From the NCBI GenBank assembly GCA_949287345.1, contig CASEGD010000067.1, positions 1-9,258 on the forward strand: a stretch of DNA of 9,258 nt, in the 5' to 3' direction. Of this stretch, positions 6,219 through 9,258 are shown one piece after another; the first letter of the stretch is position 1, and the number at the start of each line of letters is the position of its first letter. The notes under the pieces are model-generated. The model searched no databases. It had not been told where the DNA came from and was given only the letters and a program-made list of their open reading frames with translations. Origin of the DNA: an uncultured Phascolarctobacterium sp. GTDB taxonomy: Bacteria; Bacillota; Negativicutes; Acidaminococcales; Acidaminococcaceae. Both the position numbers and the translations under genes were made by a program.

Positions 6219-6227
6219 ATTATATCA
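6219..6227 (-). promoter_or_regulatory. Probable mcrBC promoter (extended -10)
   Basis: TGATATAAT on the minus strand is a perfect extended -10 element. The -35 position holds only AAGTAA-like sequence, which an extended -10 can tolerate. Predicted start is near 6212, with a leader of about 36 bases containing the mcrB ribosome site. A second TATAAT lies further upstream near 6310 but lacks the TG element. Confidence 0.55.
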
Positions 6228-6257
6228 TAAAAATTTAATTTTTACTTTTTATCATTT

Positions 6258-6283
6258 TCTGCTCATTTTTCGCATTTAGCAGA
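6258..6283. repeat. Short inverted repeat upstream of the mcrBC promoter
   Basis: TCTGCT (6258-6263) and AGCAGA (6278-6283) are exact inverted copies 14 bases apart, about 30-60 bases upstream of the -10. It could be a control site of the cassette, but six-base arms are short and may be chance. Confidence 0.25.
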
Positions 6284-6345
6284 TAAATAAGCTTTGATTT
6301 GAAATTTTATTATATCTCAAAAATTTAACGAATGTTTGTAATAGC

Positions 6346-6382
6346 AAAAACTCCCGTCAGGCTTAAGCCCAACGGGAGTTTT
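6346..6382 (-). terminator. Rho-independent terminator of glyQS
   Basis: AAAACTCCCGT (6347-6357) and ACGGGAGTTTT (6372-6382) form an 11-bp perfect stem. The loop itself contains the palindrome GGCTTAAGCC, which could stack as an inner hairpin. On the minus strand the stem ends in TTTTTGC, and on the plus strand in TTTTG, so it could work in both directions. It isolates mcrBC from glyQS read-through. Confidence 0.9.
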
Positions 6383-6423
6383 GTTATATGCAAATTAAAT
6401 ATTAAGTTTTGGCGTTTCTACTT

Positions 6424-8571
6424 TTACAGCACCAGCAAACTCAAATCGCCGACGGCATTTACTACGCTGCGGACTTCGTCCAAAAGCGCCAGACGGTTAT
6501 GTTTAACGTTTTCGTCTTCGTCCATAACCATTACGTTATCAAAGAAGGTGTTAACCGGTTCGATAACTTTTTCGGCAGCTTTCAAAACGGCTGCGTAATC
6601 AAACAGCACCATTTCGGGGATGATTTCTTTGTTGACTGCTGCCACAACCTTTTGCAGTTCGCTTTCACTTTCATGTTTAAACAGCCCTGCGCTGATGGCA
6701 ACTTCTTTTTCAATCTTTTTGCACAGATTGCTTACGCGCACGGAAACCTGTACCAGCGGTTCAGCGCTGCCTGCTTCCACATAAGCGGCCAGTGCCTGGC
6801 AGCGTGCTGCGATTTCCACAACGTCGTCGCAGCGTTTATCAGCAAATACGGCGTCGATAACGTCGTAACGGATGCCCTGATCCATCAAAAGGTTCCTCAA
6901 ACGCTGTTTAAAGAAGTCCAGAATCTGCGGTACAAGTTTGCCGGTTTCTTCCGGTTTGATGTCCAGCAGATACAGCGCGCCGGCAATAACCTTGCCCAGC
7001 GAAATATGGTAATTTGCGTCCAGCAGAATGTTGATAATGCCCAGTGCTTGACGGCGCAGTGCGTACGGGTCCTGAGAACCGGTCGGCGCCAGCCCGCGGC
7101 TGAAGGTTGCGCAGATGTTATCCAGTTTGTCTCCGATGCCTACGATGCGGCCGATAACGGTTTTCGGCAGCTCGTCGCCTGCAAAGCGCGGCAGGTAATG
7201 TTCGTAAATGCCGGCTGCAACTTCCGGTTTTTCGCCATCCAGCAGCGCATATTCGCGGCCCATTACGCCCTGCAGTTCGGTAAATTCAATTACCATGCCG
7301 GTAACAAGGTCGGTTTTGCAAAGCAGTGCAGTGCGGCGCAGTGCGTCCTCGTCCACCTGCGCTTCAATCGCATAACGCAGCATTTCCGCCATTTTAACAA
7401 GGCGCTCGCTCTTATCGTACATATTGCCCAAACCTTCCTGGAAGGAAACGGTTTTCAGTTTTTCCAAACGGTCTGCCAATTTCTGTTTGCGGTCTTCGTT
7501 AAAGAAGAACTCAGCGTCGCTTAAACGCGCACGCAGCACGCGTTCGTTGCCGTGGGTTACAATGTCAAGGTGTTCGCTGCCGCCGTTGCGCACGGTAATA
7601 AACTTGTTCAGCAAATTGCCGTCCTCGTCCAGCACCGGGAAGTATCTCTGGTGCTCGCGCATTGGGGTAATAATGCATTCCTTCGGCAGGCGCAGGAATT
7701 TTTCTTCAAACTTGCCGCACAGCGCGGTCGGCCATTCAACAAGGTAGTTTACTTCTTCTAAAAGGTCTTCATTAATTTCGGCTTCGCCGCCGTTCTGCGC
7801 AGCCAAATCCTTAATCTGCTGCAAAATCAGCGCGCGGCGTTCGTCCTGGTCAACCATTACAAAGTTATCGTACATAACTTTTTTGTAATCGCCCGCAGAC
7901 GGAATTTCCACAGCGCCTTTAACTCCCGCCAAAGCGGAATAAACTTTATTGCCCATTTTGGTCAGTGCGGCGCTGATGATGCCCTGGCTTTCGGCAGCGT
8001 CTTTAAGGGACTGCTGCATGAAGCGGTGCCCCATGGAATATTTGCCGCTCATTACGCCGCAGATTTCCACCGGCACAACCTGCTCGCCGAACAGTGCCAC
8101 CAGCCAGCGGATAGGACGTACAAAACGGAAGTCGTAATCCGCCCAGCGCATGGTTTTGGGGAAGGACAGCGAAGTTAAAATGTCCATTAAAAGGCCCGGC
8201 AACAGGTCAATAACCGGCTGGCCAGCCAGGTGTTTAACGGCGTAAACATAATTGTCGCGCACAACAAGGTCGTTAACGTCAACGCCCTGGCCGCGGGCAA
8301 AACCCTGTGCAGCTTTGCTCGGCGCACCGCTTACATAGGCAATCTGCACGGAAGGGCCTTTGGCTTCGACAACAACGTCGGCCTGGGTTTCCGCAACGCC
8401 GCTTGCAATAAACGCCATGCGGCGGGGAGTGCCGTAAACGGTAATTTCTTCAAACGGAATGCGCAGCTCCTGCATTTTGGCTGCGGCAAGTTCTTTAAGC
8501 TGTTTTAAAATGCCGGGCATAAACTTTGCCGGGATTTCTTCAGTGCCAATTTCAAATAATAATTTTTCCAT
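6424..8571 (-). CDS. glyS: Glycyl-tRNA synthetase beta subunit
   Basis: This 715-residue cytoplasmic chain is the tRNA-binding half of the bacterial alpha2-beta2 glycyl-tRNA synthetase, which charges tRNA-Gly with glycine using ATP. Its full length is typical of the family. Conserved stretches include the N-terminal LLFEIGTEEIPAKFMP (4-19), GTPRRM (47-52), RWADYDFRFVRPIRWLVAL (142-160), GHRF (181-184), the TPMREHQRYFPV block, and GDKLDNICATF with TGSQDPYALRRQALGI in the HD-like part. The C-terminal portion corresponds to the anticodon-binding DALR domain. The ATG at 8571 shares one base with the glyQ stop (TAATG), and AGGGGAG lies 8 bases upstream inside glyQ, so the chains are made in a coupled way. 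GC content is much higher than in neighbouring mcrB (block 7021-7080 has 34 of 60 G+C). Confidence 0.97.
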   Translation of the reverse strand: MEKLLFEIGTEEIPAKFMPGILKQLKELAAAKMQELRIPFEEITVYGTPRRMAFIASGVAETQADVVVEAKGPSVQIAYVSGAPSKAAQGFARGQGVDVNDLVVRDNYVYAVKHLAGQPVIDLLPGLLMDILTSLSFPKTMRWADYDFRFVRPIRWLVALFGEQVVPVEICGVMSGKYSMGHRFMQQSLKDAAESQGIISAALTKMGNKVYSALAGVKGAVEIPSAGDYKKVMYDNFVMVDQDERRALILQQIKDLAAQNGGEAEINEDLLEEVNYLVEWPTALCGKFEEKFLRLPKECIITPMREHQRYFPVLDEDGNLLNKFITVRNGGSEHLDIVTHGNERVLRARLSDAEFFFNEDRKQKLADRLEKLKTVSFQEGLGNMYDKSERLVKMAEMLRYAIEAQVDEDALRRTALLCKTDLVTGMVIEFTELQGVMGREYALLDGEKPEVAAGIYEHYLPRFAGDELPKTVIGRIVGIGDKLDNICATFSRGLAPTGSQDPYALRRQALGIINILLDANYHISLGKVIAGALYLLDIKPEETGKLVPQILDFFKQRLRNLLMDQGIRYDVIDAVFADKRCDDVVEIAARCQALAAYVEAGSAEPLVQVSVRVSNLCKKIEKEVAISAGLFKHESESELQKVVAAVNKEIIPEMVLFDYAAVLKAAEKVIEPVNTFFDNVMVMDEDENVKHNRLALLDEVRSVVNAVGDLSLLVL

Positions 8572-9258
8572 TATAAATTCTCCCCTTTCAGCATTGGGAA
8601 GCCCATTTTCTCCCTCTGTTCAACATACGCAGCCGCACACAGCCTTGCCATGGCGCGCACACGCCCTATAAAAGCGGTTCTTTCGCTTACGCTGATGGCT
8701 CCGCGCGAATCGAGCAGGTTGAAGGTATGCGAGCATTTCAAAACATAATCATACGCTGGGCGGATATAACCGAGCGCGATGACACGTTTTGCTTCGGCTT
8801 CGTATTTATCAAACAAATCAAACAGTAAATCGGTATCGGCTACTTCAAAATTGTAGTAGGATTGTTCAACTTCGTTGGTATGGAATACATCGCCGTAGGT
8901 AACGCCTTCCACCCACTGAATGTCAAATACGTTTTCCACGCCCTGAATGTACATGGCAAGGCGTTCCAAACCATACGTAATTTCTACGCTTACAGGCTTA
9001 ACGTCGATGCTGCCAACCTGCTGAAAGTAAGTGAACTGGGTAATTTCCATGCCGTCCAGCCAAACTTCCCAACCAAGACCCCAAGCGCCCAGCGTCGGGG
9101 ATTCCCAGTTATCTTCTACAAAGCGGATGTCATGTTCATCCTGATGGATGCCTAGTTCGGCAAGGCTTTGCAGGTACAGCTCCTGAATGTTGTCCGGCGA
9201 CGGTTTAATGATAACCTGAAACTGGTGATGCTGGAACAGGCGGTTCGGGTTGTCGCCA
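8571..9258 (-). CDS. glyQ: Glycyl-tRNA synthetase alpha subunit, C-terminal part (cut by window edge)
   Basis: The last 228 residues of the catalytic alpha chain are visible; about 65-70 N-terminal residues lie past the right edge, judged from the family length of about 290-300. The reading frame is open from 9257 and should not be taken as starting at the internal Met at 9050. Conserved class II synthetase sequence includes [51 protein letters not shown], the motif 3 region [15 protein letters not shown], and the C-terminal [21 protein letters not shown] followed by [13 protein letters not shown]. Together with GlyS it forms the alpha2-beta2 enzyme. The promoter and any T-box leader would be upstream, outside this window. 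Confidence 0.97.
   Translation of the reverse strand, partial: GDNPNRLFQHHQFQVIIKPSPDNIQELYLQSLAELGIHQDEHDIRFVEDNWESPTLGAWGLGWEVWLDGMEITQFTYFQQVGSIDVKPVSVEITYGLERLAMYIQGVENVFDIQWVEGVTYGDVFHTNEVEQSYYNFEVADTDLLFDLFDKYEAEAKRVIALGYIRPAYDYVLKCSHTFNLLDSRGAISVSERTAFIGRVRAMARLCAAAYVEQREKMGFPMLKGENL

Noticed and set aside
3057..6351. GCAAAAAC at 3057-3064 and 6344-6351 as flanking direct repeats (att sites) of the mcrBC cassette
   Set aside because: Both copies are part of the A/T tails of the two terminators, so an 8-base match is expected without any insertion mechanism.
6409..7524. 371-codon open frame on the plus strand opposite glyS
   Set aside because: It is antisense to a well-supported glyS frame, has no family resemblance and is rich in H, N, F and Q as expected from a reverse-strand shadow of GC-biased codons.
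8571..9050. Alternative glyQ start at ATG 9050
   Set aside because: Conserved GlyQ sequence continues in frame upstream to the window edge, so this Met is internal.

Overview
The window is a chromosomal stretch in which every gene reads on the minus strand. In transcription order the layout is glyQ (cut by the right edge) and glyS, a terminator, mcrB and mcrC, a terminator, about 400 bases of non-coding DNA, a SulP-family anion transporter gene and kapD, and then miaB (cut by the left edge). The separate two-chain glycyl-tRNA synthetase, Shine-Dalgarno sites of the AAGGAG/GGAGG kind, a KapD-type exonuclease and a MiaB start that reads NTCCVRESAEKR all suggest a Firmicutes-lineage bacterium. 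Moderate GC in the housekeeping genes makes Negativicutes (for example an Acidaminococcaceae member) my best guess. That guess rests on remembered protein style, not on a search.

Right part (6346-9258): glyQ and glyS overlap by one base and encode the alpha and beta chains of glycyl-tRNA synthetase. They end in a strong GC-rich hairpin terminator. Left part (1-2760): a SulP permease with a C-terminal STAS domain is followed after 20 bases by a DEDDh 3'-5' exonuclease (kapD), probably in one operon. Then comes miaB (tRNA methylthiolation) with its own extended -10 promoter, which is overlapped by a 12-bp inverted repeat.

Middle part (3059-6227): a two-gene McrBC-type modification-dependent restriction cassette with its own promoter and terminator. 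Its DNA is clearly more AT-rich than both flanks: hand-counted 60-base blocks give about 20-43% GC, against 57-62% for blocks in glyS and sulP. This looks like a horizontally acquired defence insertion between two housekeeping units. McrB has an intact GTPase motor (Walker A, Walker B, MNTAD), and McrC has an intact PD-(D/E)xK nuclease signature. The first 390 or so residues of McrB are much longer than the E. coli McrB specificity domain and include a helix-turn-helix-like module. What modification or DNA structure this front end reads is the main open question in the window.

The 2646-3058 gap has no convincing gene. It contains several regulatory-looking structures: a probable sulP promoter with a dyad just upstream, a pair of near-identical 12-mers, a 50-base pyrimidine/purine-asymmetric tract, a short direct repeat pair, and a palindrome-centred dyad next to the mcrC terminator. 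No rRNA, tRNA, CRISPR array, insertion sequence or integrase was found.
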